Source: Spartobacteria bacterium
GTDB taxonomy: Bacteria > Verrucomicrobiota > Verrucomicrobiia > Chthoniobacterales > UBA10450
DNA: 64,000 nt
Assembly (NCBI GenBank): GCA_003134765.1
Contig: PLCM01000020.1
Span: forward strand, 21,647-85,646
Reading direction: 5' to 3'
Below, in pieces: positions 17,645 to 29,037 of the stretch. The stretch's first letter is position 1, and each line of letters opens with the position of its first letter. Below the pieces are notes generated by a model. The model ran no database searches. It was not told where the DNA came from and saw only the letters and a program-made list of their open reading frames with translations. Both the position numbers and the translations under genes were made by a program.

Positions 17645-18700
17645 GTGAACGCGGTGCCGCGACGCCATTCGAAAATCCTTGCTCTTAGCCTTTGCCTGGG
17701 CGCCGCCGGGATTGCCGCCGTCCTCATCTGGCAGGGCCTGGCCGAACAGGGCGCTCCCGATCCGATGCGGCCCAACACCAGCCCGACGGTCGCGTTTCTC
17801 GATATCGGCGTGCTGGTTTTCCGCGAAGGCCTCGAATGCATCCTGGTCCTGGCCGCGATCACGGCGAGCATGATCGGGGCAAAACAAGCGCATCGCCGGC
17901 CGGTCGCACTCGGCGCGGGAATCGCATTCGGCGCGACTCTCGTCACGTGGTTGATCGCGGTGGGCATCGTCGGGTCGCTGATGGAGAGCGTGCCGGCGCT
18001 GGATCTGCAAGCGGCAACCGGATTGCTGGCAGTTATCGTCCTGCTCGTCATCATGAACTGGTTTTTCCACAAGATCTATTGGGGTGGATGGATTCGGGCG
18101 CACAATCGCCGCCGCAAATCGCTCCTCGCCCCCGGTCCGGTAAAAAAGAACGGTCACTCGCGTTTGTGGTGGGGGCTGGTCCTGCTCGGCTTCACCTCGC
18201 TTTACCGCGAAGGATTCGAGGTGGTCCTCTTTCTCCAAAGCTACAACTTGCGCCTCGGCGGCGGCGTCGTTCTAAAAGGAGCTCTTCTTGGTCTGCTCCT
18301 GTCGGGCATTGTGGCCATGCTCACCTTCGTGCTTCAGCGACGGCTCCCGTACCGGAAAATGCTCATCACCACCGGCACTCTCCTCGGCGTGGTTCTGCTC
18401 GTGATGGTGGGCGAGCAAGCGCAGGAGATGCAGCTCGCTCATTGGATTTCGCGGACCGAAATCCCGTGGTTGGCCAGCACATTGCCGGCGTGGCTCGGAA
18501 TGTGGTTCGCGGTTTTCCCGACCTATGAAACGCTGATCGCGCAAGGGCTCGCCGCGATTCTGGTCGTAGGTTCATATTACGCCGCGCGGCACATGGGGGC
18601 CACGGCCGATCAAGAGATCGCGCCAGAGCCCGATGCTGCCATCGTCCGGCGTCTCGAGACCGCGTCCGTAATCCATCGGAGCAGTATGAGGCGGTCCTGA
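17645..18700 (+). CDS. FTR1-family iron permease
   Basis: 351 residues from GTG 17645. Two iron-binding motifs are present, REGLECIL in an early helix and YREGFEVVLFLQ in the middle, as in FTR1/EfeU permeases. About seven hydrophobic helices are visible, with a charged loop RAHNRRRKSLLAPGPVKKNG between the halves. FTR1 proteins carry ferric or ferrous iron across the inner membrane, usually with a separate oxidase; no such partner gene is adjacent. It stands as a single gene followed by repeats. Confidence 0.88.
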   Translation: MNAVPRRHSKILALSLCLGAAGIAAVLIWQGLAEQGAPDPMRPNTSPTVAFLDIGVLVFREGLECILVLAAITASMIGAKQAHRRPVALGAGIAFGATLVTWLIAVGIVGSLMESVPALDLQAATGLLAVIVLLVIMNWFFHKIYWGGWIRAHNRRRKSLLAPGPVKKNGHSRLWWGLVLLGFTSLYREGFEVVLFLQSYNLRLGGGVVLKGALLGLLLSGIVAMLTFVLQRRLPYRKMLITTGTLLGVVLLVMVGEQAQEMQLAHWISRTEIPWLASTLPAWLGMWFAVFPTYETLIAQGLAAILVVGSYYAARHMGATADQEIAPEPDAAIVRRLETASVIHRSSMRRS

Positions 18701-18721
18701 GCCGGTGGGTGCTCGCTCCCC

Positions 18722-18870
18722 GGTGTAGCCGCGGCGTTCTGTCGCCGCGTTTCTCTCGGTCCAAGTTCGACACCGTAGCCCCGCGCTCTCTCGCCGCGTT
18801 CCTCGCTACGAACCAACGCCCCGAAAAGGGCGGGGCGTTTCGCTGTCGCCGCGTCCCTCGCCGCGAAAGA
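18722..18870. repeat. Degenerate TGTAGCCGCGGCG-type repeats downstream of FTR1
   Basis: Several copies of TGTAGCCGCGGCG/CGTAGCCCCGCG and TCGCCGCGT units lie in direct order, resembling the outer ends of the palindromes at 6131 and 57427. The order suggests nested or decayed copies. Confidence 0.55.
18815..18839 (+). terminator. Possible transcription terminator after FTR1
   Basis: The arms AACGCCCC and GGGGCGTT can form an 8-base stem around a 9-base loop, followed by only a short T stretch. The weak T tract makes it uncertain; it may be part of the repeat cluster. Confidence 0.35.
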
Positions 18871-18975
18871 ACTCCACGACTGAGCGGGCCGGCTGTCGCG
18901 AGGGTGGCAGAGCCACGTTTTTCACCAGGGAACGCTCTCGCAGGGGCATGATCCTAGCTTTCCTTTGCGGAACCA

Positions 18976-20193
18976 ATGGATCGCCAAACTGTTGACGCCT
19001 TATTGACGGGCATGCTCGAAAGTGCCGACGGGGTCTCCGATTTGCTTTTTATCTCGGGGAAACCCCCCCTGGTCGAGGTCCACGGCCGTTTGAGCGATTT
19101 CCCAATCGATACGCCTGAATCGGTTCTGACCCCGGCGCTGATCGAACAGCTCGCCGGCCAGATCATGAACGGAAGCGAACGGCTGCGTCTGGAATTTTCC
19201 AATACCGGTTCGTGCGATTGCAGCTACGCCATTGATGACCTGGCGCGCTTTCGGGTAAATATCTTCAAACAGAACGGCCGTCACGCGATCGTGATGCGCA
19301 AGCTGCAATCGAAAATCCCCACCCTCGATGTGCTGGGGCTTCCCCCGATTTTTCGCGAAATCGTCAAGGAAAAGGACGGCATTATTCTCCTGACTGGCGG
19401 CACCGGCACCGGCAAGACGACGACCCTGGCCGCGATGCTAGACGAGCTGAATGAAACGCAGGAGATTCACATCGTTACTCTGGAAGACCCGATCGAGTTC
19501 TTTCATACGCATCGCAAAGCCGCCATCAGCCAGCGCGAATTAGGGAAGGACTTCCCAAACTTTGCCGACGGTTTGCGCGCCGCCCTGCGGCAGGCGCCGA
19601 AAGCGATCCTGGTGGGCGAAATCCGCGACCGCGAAACCCTCGAGATCGCCATGACCGCATCCGAAACGGGACACATTGTTTTCAGCACCCTGCATACGAT
19701 TAACGCGGGGCAGACGATCAACCGCATTCTCGGCATGTTTTCGCGGGAGGAAGAACAACAACTCCGCCAGCGCCTGGCCGCGACGCTGCGCTACGTGGTG
19801 AGCCAGCGTCTCGTGGGCAAAATCGATGGTGGCCGGCTGCTTGTCACCGAAATCATGGGAAGCAGCCTGCGCACGCGCGAGACGATTGTTTACGGAGAAT
19901 CAGAGAACAAATCATTCCTGGAAATCATAGAGGCCGGGTCAAGCCTGGGCTGGCATAGTTTCGACCAATCGATCATGGCAGCGTTCAAGGCTGGAATTAT
20001 CACGGAGGAGACGGCGATGGCTTCCTGCTCGAACAAGGGAAAGCTGCGGCGAGAACTTGAATTGGTCCAGAAACAACGCGGGGTCGCAAACGAGCAGGCG
20101 CCATCCGGGTTGAAACTGCACATTCCCGAGCCGATCCGGATCATCGAAGAAGGCGCAGCCGCGGTTGCTTCGGCCCGGCGCACCAAAAGCTGA
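18976..20193 (+). CDS. PilT-like pilus/secretion ATPase
   Basis: 405 residues. Hexameric secretion ATPase signatures are complete: Walker A GGTGTGKTTT (residues 141-150), Asp box LEDPIEFF (169-176), Walker B ILVGEIRDRET (211-221) and His box ETGHIVFSTLHT (230-241). The length and the N-terminal domain starting VDALLTGMLESADGVSDLLF fit PilT (retraction) rather than GspE/PilB, which carry a longer N-terminus and a four-cysteine zinc motif that is absent here. The C-terminal 60 residues extend past usual PilT. It could serve the pilus-like system at 46.6-49.4 kb or the Gsp locus. Confidence 0.88.
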   Translation: MDRQTVDALLTGMLESADGVSDLLFISGKPPLVEVHGRLSDFPIDTPESVLTPALIEQLAGQIMNGSERLRLEFSNTGSCDCSYAIDDLARFRVNIFKQNGRHAIVMRKLQSKIPTLDVLGLPPIFREIVKEKDGIILLTGGTGTGKTTTLAAMLDELNETQEIHIVTLEDPIEFFHTHRKAAISQRELGKDFPNFADGLRAALRQAPKAILVGEIRDRETLEIAMTASETGHIVFSTLHTINAGQTINRILGMFSREEEQQLRQRLAATLRYVVSQRLVGKIDGGRLLVTEIMGSSLRTRETIVYGESENKSFLEIIEAGSSLGWHSFDQSIMAAFKAGIITEETAMASCSNKGKLRRELELVQKQRGVANEQAPSGLKLHIPEPIRIIEEGAAAVASARRTKS

Positions 20194-20237
20194 CACATTC
20201 TGTTTGAGCAGAGGCGTCGCCTCGCCCAATCTACGGA

Positions 20238-23200
20238 ATGTCGCTTCGCCTCGTCTCGCGCTTCTTGCTTCTCCTTTTTCTCTGCAATCTCCCTCCGGCT
20301 CGGGCTGCCGAGCCTTCCCCCGCACCCGCCGGTCCAGGCGCGATTGATGAAAAACTCTTTCGCGGGATGCAATGGCGCCAGGTCGGCCCGTTCCGCGGCG
20401 GCCGCGCCTTGGTCATCGAAGGCATCCCGAACGAACCGGGCGTTTACTATTTCGGCGCCGTCGCGGGCGGCGTCTGGAAAACAACCGATGGCGGCGCAAA
20501 CTGGGCCCCCCTTTTTGACAAGGAAACAATCTCTTCCATCGGCGCAATTGCCGTGGCGGCTTCGGACCACAATGTCGTTTACGCCGGGACCGGCGAAGCG
20601 GCGGTGCGCGGAAATATTTCGTACGGCGCCGGCGTTTATAAATCGGTTGATGCCGGCAAGACCTGGAAGAACGTCGGCCTGAAAGACACCCGCCATATTG
20701 GCGCCCTGATCGTCGATCCCAAAAACTCCGACGTCGTCCTCGTTGCCGCGCTCGGTCACATCTTTGGTCCGAACCAGGAGCGCGGGATTTTTCGCACTAC
20801 CGACGGCGGCAAGACCTGGACGAAAGTCTTGGGCAAGGATCAGGACACCGGCGGAATCGATGTCGTCTTCGATCCGCAAAATTCGAACGTCGTTTTCGCG
20901 GCACTCTGGCAGGCGCGCCGGCAGCCGTGGAACTTCTCGAGCGGCGGGCCGGGCAGCGGCCTCTACCGCTCCGATGATGGCGGCGCGTCGTGGAAACGCC
21001 TCGAAGGAAATGGTCTGCCGGGGGGGATTCTTGGGCGAATCGGGGTCAGCGTTTCGGGCGCGGATTCGGATCGCGTCTACGCCATGATCGAAGCGAAAGA
21101 AGGAGGGCTCTTCCGCTCCGATGACGGGGGAACCAAGTGGACGCGGGTGAATGAAGACGGCCGCTTTCGCCAGCGGGCCTGGTATTTCAGCAAGATTTAC
21201 GCGGACCCGAAATCAATCGACACGGTTTATGTTTTGAACACCGGGCTCTTCCGATCGGTCGATGGCGGCAAGTCGTTCACGCTCCTTCCGGCGCGTCACG
21301 GCGATCATCACGGTCTTTGGATCGATCCCCTGAATCCGCAACGCCTCGCGAATGCAAATGACGGTGGCGCCGCGATCTCCACCGACGGTGGCAAAACCTG
21401 GACGACGCAGAACAATCAACCGACTGCGCAATTCTATCACGTCGCGGTCGATAACGCGTTCCCGTACCACATTTACGGCGCCCAGCAGGACAACTCGAAC
21501 ATCGGCATCGCGAGCCGGACCGATTCCGGTGTGATCACGGCGCAGGACTGGTTCCAGGCTGGAGGCGGTGAATGCGGGTTCGTCATTCCCGATCCGCGGG
21601 ACTGGCACATCATTTATTCCAATAGCGAGGGCTACCTGACCTATTATGATAAGACCAAAGAGCACGCGCACGACGCCAGCGTGGCGCCGCTCGATAACTC
21701 CGGGCACGGCGCAGTCGATCTCACCCATCGGTTCCAGTGGGTCTCCCCGCTAATGATTTCGCCGCACAATCCCGATGTTATCTACACCGGCGGCGAAAGC
21801 GTTTTCAAAACAACCGATCAGGGGAAAACCTGGACCGCCATCAGCGGCGATTTGACCCGCAACGACAAGAGCAAGCAACAGCCGAGCGGCGGCCCCCTCA
21901 CCCTCGATATCACATCGGTGGAATATTACGACACCGTCTTCGCGCTCGCGGAGTCGCCAAAACAAAAGGGGATGCTTTGGGCCGGCACGGACGACGGGTT
22001 GGTTCACCTCACGACTGACGAAGGCCAGCATTGGACGAACGTCTCGCCGAAGGTGCCCGAGTGGAGCACGGTGAGTCTGATCGATCCGTCGCCGCACGAT
22101 GCCACGGTTGCCTATGTCGTGTTCGACCGGCACAAGCTCGACGATTTCAAGCCTTACATTTTCAAGACCAACGATTCCGGGAAAACCTGGACGGCGATTA
22201 CGACCGGCATTCCCGAAGGCGCTTACGTTCACGCGGTGCGGGAAGATCCGAAACGGCGCGGACTCCTCTACGCCGGAACCGAGACGGGCATGTATGTCTC
22301 GTTCGACGACGGCGCTCACTGGCAGCCGCTCCAGCTGAACCTGCCGGTTACGCCCATTCACGATCTGGTTGTGAAAGACGACGACCTCGTTGTCGCAACC
22401 CACGGACGATCGTTCTGGGTCCTCGACGACGTCACCCCGCTGCGCCAGGTGACGGGGCCGTCCGCCCAGATGGACTCACTCCTTTATCAACCTCAGACCG
22501 CCTTGCGTCTCCATTACCCAACGGAAATCGACAAGCGCCAGCCCGCGGGTGACAACCCGCCTGCCGGCGCCATCATCGATTACTTCCTGAAGGTTGCCGC
22601 GAAAGACGAAGTGACGCTCGATATTCTCGACTCACAGGGGAAGGTGGTCCGGCATCTTTCGAGCAAGGACAAAAAGAAAAACGATCAGCCGCCGGAGTGG
22701 CCGGACCAGATCGAAACACCAAGGACGATTCCGGCCGCCGAGGGGATGAACCGTTTCGCCTGGGACCTCCATTACGACGATCCGATTGAAACGCCCGGGG
22801 CTTTTTATTACGGGGAGGGCCCCCGCGGTCCGCTCGCACTGCCGGGCGAATATCAGGTGAAGTTGACCGCCGCCGGGAAAACCCAGACCGCGCCGCTCCA
22901 TCTTGTGATCGATCCGCGAACCAAGGACGCGGAGCCGGTAATTTCGAAGCAGTTCGAGCTCTCCTCGAAAGTCGCGAACCGGATCGGCGATCTGCACCAG
23001 GCCATCAATGAGATCCGTAACGTCAAGACGCAGATTCAAGGGCTGCACAAAAGATTCGGCGAGGATGAGCGGTTGAAAGCGGCCCTGACCGCAGCGGACG
23101 ATCTCACCAAAAAGATGTCCGCGGTGGAGGAACAATTGATCCAGGTGAACATGAAAGGTTCCGAGGGCAACCTCGCTTTTCCAAACATGCTGAACGAGGC

Positions 23201-23402
23201 GTTTTATTCATTCAGCCGCACCATCGAATACGCCGACTACGGACCGACCCAGCCCCAGAACGACCTTTTCAAGACCCTGGACACACGGTTGGACGAGCAA
23301 CTAAAGAAATGGAATCAGCTCAAGGTTGAGGAAGTGCCAAAGATTGCGGCCTTGATCCGGCAGGTCGAGCTGCCGGCCATATCGGTGGGCGAAAAGCCGT
23401 AG
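20238..23402 (+). CDS. Large exported Asp-box (BNR) beta-propeller protein
   Basis: 1054 residues. A signal peptide (RLVSRFLLLLFLCNLPPARA) is followed by about eleven Asp-box motifs of the pattern S/T-x-D-x-G-x-x-W, for example KTTDGGANW, KSVDAGKTW, RTTDGGKTW, RSDDGGASW and KTTDQGKTW, spread over residues 70-720. These fold as sortilin/VPS10-like propellers. The last about 330 residues are non-propeller, with a beta domain (LDILDSQGKVVRHLSSKDKK) and a helical segment (QAINEIRNVKTQIQGLHKRF). Related proteins are often annotated as glycosyl hydrolases, but no sialidase active-site set is visible, so the function is unknown. It starts 44 bases after the ATPase gene. Confidence 0.8.
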   Translation: MSLRLVSRFLLLLFLCNLPPARAAEPSPAPAGPGAIDEKLFRGMQWRQVGPFRGGRALVIEGIPNEPGVYYFGAVAGGVWKTTDGGANWAPLFDKETISSIGAIAVAASDHNVVYAGTGEAAVRGNISYGAGVYKSVDAGKTWKNVGLKDTRHIGALIVDPKNSDVVLVAALGHIFGPNQERGIFRTTDGGKTWTKVLGKDQDTGGIDVVFDPQNSNVVFAALWQARRQPWNFSSGGPGSGLYRSDDGGASWKRLEGNGLPGGILGRIGVSVSGADSDRVYAMIEAKEGGLFRSDDGGTKWTRVNEDGRFRQRAWYFSKIYADPKSIDTVYVLNTGLFRSVDGGKSFTLLPARHGDHHGLWIDPLNPQRLANANDGGAAISTDGGKTWTTQNNQPTAQFYHVAVDNAFPYHIYGAQQDNSNIGIASRTDSGVITAQDWFQAGGGECGFVIPDPRDWHIIYSNSEGYLTYYDKTKEHAHDASVAPLDNSGHGAVDLTHRFQWVSPLMISPHNPDVIYTGGESVFKTTDQGKTWTAISGDLTRNDKSKQQPSGGPLTLDITSVEYYDTVFALAESPKQKGMLWAGTDDGLVHLTTDEGQHWTNVSPKVPEWSTVSLIDPSPHDATVAYVVFDRHKLDDFKPYIFKTNDSGKTWTAITTGIPEGAYVHAVREDPKRRGLLYAGTETGMYVSFDDGAHWQPLQLNLPVTPIHDLVVKDDDLVVATHGRSFWVLDDVTPLRQVTGPSAQMDSLLYQPQTALRLHYPTEIDKRQPAGDNPPAGAIIDYFLKVAAKDEVTLDILDSQGKVVRHLSSKDKKKNDQPPEWPDQIETPRTIPAAEGMNRFAWDLHYDDPIETPGAFYYGEGPRGPLALPGEYQVKLTAAGKTQTAPLHLVIDPRTKDAEPVISKQFELSSKVANRIGDLHQAINEIRNVKTQIQGLHKRFGEDERLKAALTAADDLTKKMSAVEEQLIQVNMKGSEGNLAFPNMLNEAFYSFSRTIEYADYGPTQPQNDLFKTLDTRLDEQLKKWNQLKVEEVPKIAALIRQVELPAISVGEKP

Positions 23403-23408
23403 CCGATT

Positions 23409-23810
23409 CTATGTCTTGTCGACGCTGTATTTTCCGGGACCGACAAAAAGAATACCGGCGAGGACGAAGCACATCTCGATCGACGGCAATGCGATCCGAA
23501 AGCCGCTTCCATGTTTGACGCCAATGGCGTGGCCAATCGCGAGGACGAGCAGCACCAGGACGCCCAGACGAAAAAATAGACCGACGATCATGAGGACCCC
23601 GCCGACGCAACCAAGCAGCGCGCCGAGAAAGCCCCAGAATTGAAAGTGCGAATGAATGCCCCAGTTCCGCGCGCCCGCACCGAAATGGGTCCACGCCGAC
23701 GGACCACCCATCAGCGCCGGGGCGGTGTAGAGAATGAAGAGGAACCCCACGCTAACGCGGAGCAAAAGCAGACCGAAGTCGGAGTATTTCGCGAGAAATG
23801 CGAGGCGCAT
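23409..23810 (-). CDS. DoxX-family membrane protein
   Basis: 133 residues with four hydrophobic segments. The DoxX pattern is seen in LLLLRVSVGFLFILYTAPAL, GGVLMIVGLFFRLGVLVLLV and HGSGFRIALPSIEMCFVLAG. DoxX proteins are small inner-membrane proteins linked to redox homeostasis or quinone reactions; the exact role is not settled. It converges on the Asp-box gene with a 6-base gap. Confidence 0.85.
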   Translation of the reverse strand: MRLAFLAKYSDFGLLLLRVSVGFLFILYTAPALMGGPSAWTHFGAGARNWGIHSHFQFWGFLGALLGCVGGVLMIVGLFFRLGVLVLLVLAIGHAIGVKHGSGFRIALPSIEMCFVLAGILFVGPGKYSVDKT

Positions 23811-23853
23811 CGCGCGAAGATGAAACGATCAAAGGACGGACGCAAATCAATCC

Positions 23854-23920
23854 TCAAGGAGCGGCGGTTTACAAACCGCCGACCCACAAAGCCCGCGGTT
23901 TGTAAACCGCCGCTCCTTGA
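23854..23920. repeat. Near-perfect inverted repeat in the 5' leader of the nucleotidyltransferase gene
   Basis: The arms TCAAGGAGCGGCGGTTTACA and AACCGCCG are mirrored by CGCGGTTTGTAAACCGCCG followed by CTCCTTGA, about 27 bases each, around a 13-base centre. Each arm also contains a smaller palindrome CGGTTTACAAACCG. The right arm ends 9 bases before the ATG at 23930 and includes the only purine-rich stretch available near that start. Confidence 0.85.
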
Positions 23921-23929
23921 AGTTTACCC

Positions 23930-24634
23930 ATGAACAAAGCCGTTCTTCTCGCCGCGGGTCGCGGGACCCGAATGCGCGATCTCACTGAAACGCTGCCGAA
24001 GCCGATGCTCGAGGTGCATGCCAAACCGGTCTTGCAACATATCATCGAAGGTCTGCGCGCCAATGGCCTAACGAATCTTCTCGTCGTCGTCGGCTGGCGT
24101 GCGGAGGTGGTGAAGGAATTCTTCGGCGACGGTTCCAAATTTGGCCTGCAGATCGATTACGAGACGCAAACGGTCCAGGACGGGACCGGCCGAGTCGTCG
24201 CCCTCGCCCGGGAGTTCGTCGGCAACGATCCCTTCCTGCTCAGCTACGGCGACATTCTGATCGCCCCGCAGAATTACGGGCGAATTTGCGCGGCCTTAAC
24301 CGGGGCCGAAGCTGTCATCAGCGTGAAGCGGAGCGATGATGTCAGCCAGGGTGGCGCCGTTTTCGTGAATGAAAAATTCGAACTGACGGATCTCCGCGAA
24401 AAACCGAAACCCGGAGAGCCGACGAGCTCGTGGTACAACGCTGGGGTCTACGCTTTCCGGCCCGGCATCTTCGATCACATCGCCAGGCTGAAGCCATCGC
24501 CGCGTGGCGAATACGAGCTGACCGATGCCATTCGTAATCTGGCGCTCAGTGGAGAAAAAGTTCAGGCCCTCGAGATTGCTGGCGACTGGGTCGATGTGCG
24601 CGACCCCGAGATTCTCGCCCAACTCAACCGATAA
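23930..24634 (+). CDS. Sugar-phosphate nucleotidyltransferase
   Basis: 234 residues, a single nucleotidyltransferase domain. The start AVLLAAGRGTRMRDLTETLP and KPMLEVHAKPVLQHIIEGL are the nucleotide-binding signature. DPFLLSYGDIL provides the metal-binding Asp, and TDLREKPKPGEPTSSWYNAG the sugar-side loop. The short length fits MurNAc-1-P uridylyltransferase, mannose-1-P guanylyltransferase or glucose-1-P transferases lacking the C-terminal beta-helix. Substrate is not determined. The 3' end overlaps pssA by 11 bases in convergent orientation. Confidence 0.85.
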   Translation: MNKAVLLAAGRGTRMRDLTETLPKPMLEVHAKPVLQHIIEGLRANGLTNLLVVVGWRAEVVKEFFGDGSKFGLQIDYETQTVQDGTGRVVALAREFVGNDPFLLSYGDILIAPQNYGRICAALTGAEAVISVKRSDDVSQGGAVFVNEKFELTDLREKPKPGEPTSSWYNAGVYAFRPGIFDHIARLKPSPRGEYELTDAIRNLALSGEKVQALEIAGDWVDVRDPEILAQLNR

Positions 24635-25463
24635 TTTCCGGCGATTCCTCCGGATTGTCGGGACGCGATTGTTCGCCAATCTCCTCTTCGATCTCGCGTT
24701 GCCAGGCCTTCGAGACCCATGGCCGCACCAGCCCATAGAGGAGATAAACAAGGAACAGGACTGCGGGCATCCATTCGTAGTTGAGCACCGTGAAAAGAAG
24801 CACGACCGCAATCACGAGAAAGCGAGAGAGGGAGCGCGTCGTTCGCCAGGTGACGGCTTTGAAACTGGGATAACGCAGCCGGCTGAACATCATGACCGAA
24901 AGAAACAGCATCAGGGGCGGCAGGACCCACTTGAATTCGCCGATCTCGTGGTCGCGTTCGCCGAACCACCAGAGCATGAAAAGCGTGATGGACGCGATCA
25001 GCCCTGCGGCCGCGGTTATCGGAAACCCCAGGAATTCCTTGCTGTTGGACGGGGTGCCGCTCGCGGCCGCGGTATTAAAACGAGCCAGCCTCAAGGCCCC
25101 ACACAGCAAATAAACGAAGGCCACGACCCAGCCGACTCGCGGAAAAGCCAGCAGCACAATCCGGTAAACCATCAAGGCGGGCGCCAGCCCGAAGGAAATA
25201 ACATCGGCGAGCGAATCAAACTCTCGCCCAAACGCGCTGTCGTGACCGCCCAGCCGGGCCAGCCGCCCGTCCAACACGTCGAAGATGCACGCACCCAGGA
25301 TGAACCAGACCGCGATGTGGAAAAGTTGAGCGGCGGCGTCCGGATCGGAGGCTTGCAGGAGCGCGCCCTGCACAATCTGGAGCGTGGCCGCGAATCCGCA
25401 GAACAGGTTTCCCGCCGTCATCAGGTTCGGCAGGAGATAGATTTTCGGATTCGGCGTACTCAT
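24624..25463 (-). CDS. pssA: CDP-diacylglycerol-serine O-phosphatidyltransferase
   Basis: 279 residues. The CDP-alcohol phosphatidyltransferase motif D-G-x2-A-R-x8-G-x3-D-x3-D is complete (Asp65 to Asp87). The N-terminal LLPNLMTAGNLFCGF and about eight hydrophobic helices fit membrane PssA. It makes phosphatidylserine from CDP-diacylglycerol and serine. It follows psd by 3 bases on the same strand, so the two-step route to phosphatidylethanolamine is encoded as one unit. The C-terminus is Glu-rich (EIEEEIGEQSRPDNPEESPE). Confidence 0.93.
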   Translation of the reverse strand: MSTPNPKIYLLPNLMTAGNLFCGFAATLQIVQGALLQASDPDAAAQLFHIAVWFILGACIFDVLDGRLARLGGHDSAFGREFDSLADVISFGLAPALMVYRIVLLAFPRVGWVVAFVYLLCGALRLARFNTAAASGTPSNSKEFLGFPITAAAGLIASITLFMLWWFGERDHEIGEFKWVLPPLMLFLSVMMFSRLRYPSFKAVTWRTTRSLSRFLVIAVVLLFTVLNYEWMPAVLFLVYLLYGLVRPWVSKAWQREIEEEIGEQSRPDNPEESPEIIG

Positions 25464-25466
25464 CTT

Positions 25467-26096
25467 TCAGCGAAGCCGGGCAATCACGGTGGTCCCACCC
25501 GTGACGCGGTCGCCCACCTTCACCAACACCTCGGCTTCCAGTGGTAAGTATACTTCCGTTCGCGACCCGAAGCGAATCATCCCAAAGTGCTCCCCTTTTT
25601 TCAGCTCGTCCCCGACCTTCGACCAGCCCACGATGCGGCGCGCGATCATTCCGGTAAGCTGCCGCACGACAAACGTCCCACGCTGATTCTGGAAAGCCCA
25701 CGTCATCGCGCGGTTCTTCGTCGTGCAATCCGCGTGGCGGGCGTCGAGGCAAAGGCCGGCGTGCGCTTTTCTGTAGACGATCTTGCCTTCGACCGGAGCG
25801 CGGTTGGTGTGCACATCGAAAACCGAAAGAAATATCCCAACCCTTTTCTGGAGCGCGTGCATCACCTCCACCTCCTCGATTTCGACAATGTCCGCCACGG
25901 TCCCGTCGGCCGCGGCCACAACCGCATTGGGATCAGCCGGAGAAACGCGCGCCGGGTCCCGGAAGAACCAGAAAACGTAAACCGTCAGAAGAAGAACGAG
26001 CAAGAGAAGCCACGGGAAAACGAAAGCGCTCGCGATCGCCAACGCCGCAAGGGCAGCGAAGATCCATCGGGCTTCGTAGAGGGTTTGAAATCGCAT
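25467..26096 (-). CDS. psd: Phosphatidylserine decarboxylase (short form)
   Basis: 209 residues, the short Psd type. Two hydrophobic segments at residues 12-45 anchor it. The pyruvoyl-forming self-cleavage site is the Gly177-Ser178 pair in MIRFGSRTEVYLP. AAADGTVADI and IFLSVFDVHTNRAPVEG, including the His of the active site, are conserved. It decarboxylates phosphatidylserine to phosphatidylethanolamine and is the first gene of the psd-pssA pair. Confidence 0.93.
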   Translation of the reverse strand: MRFQTLYEARWIFAALAALAIASAFVFPWLLLLVLLLTVYVFWFFRDPARVSPADPNAVVAAADGTVADIVEIEEVEVMHALQKRVGIFLSVFDVHTNRAPVEGKIVYRKAHAGLCLDARHADCTTKNRAMTWAFQNQRGTFVVRQLTGMIARRIVGWSKVGDELKKGEHFGMIRFGSRTEVYLPLEAEVLVKVGDRVTGGTTVIARLR

Positions 26097-26242
26097 GAGG
26101 TGACGGGCATTTTCGAGGCCGCCGGAGCGATGGTCAAGGCGTCAAAACCGCCTGTCGCCGGGGGCCGGGATCGGGCCAGTTTCTATGTTCCGCGCAGCAA
26201 AAAAAGGGGTCTTCGGAAGATTGTCCTCCCTCCACAAGATAA

Positions 26243-28939
<2,697 letters not shown>

Positions 28940-29037
28940 AAATGACGAAGCACGAATGACGAATGTCGAAGGAAGGGTAGCGACCATCGTGTCCAGCGTT
29001 TCGTCATTCGTAATTCGTAATTCGTAATTTTATTCCC
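28940..29037. repeat. Short direct/inverted repeats in the gyrB-gyrA spacer
   Basis: The spacer contains ATGACGAAGCACGAATGACG on the left and three copies of ATTCGTAA at about 29011-29031, whose complement resembles the left part, so the spacer transcript can fold back. No promoter is clear. Confidence 0.55.

Noticed and set aside
20238..23402. Asp-box protein as a sialidase
   Set aside because: Asp boxes alone do not show activity; the arginine triad and nucleophile Tyr/Glu arrangement of sialidases was not found.
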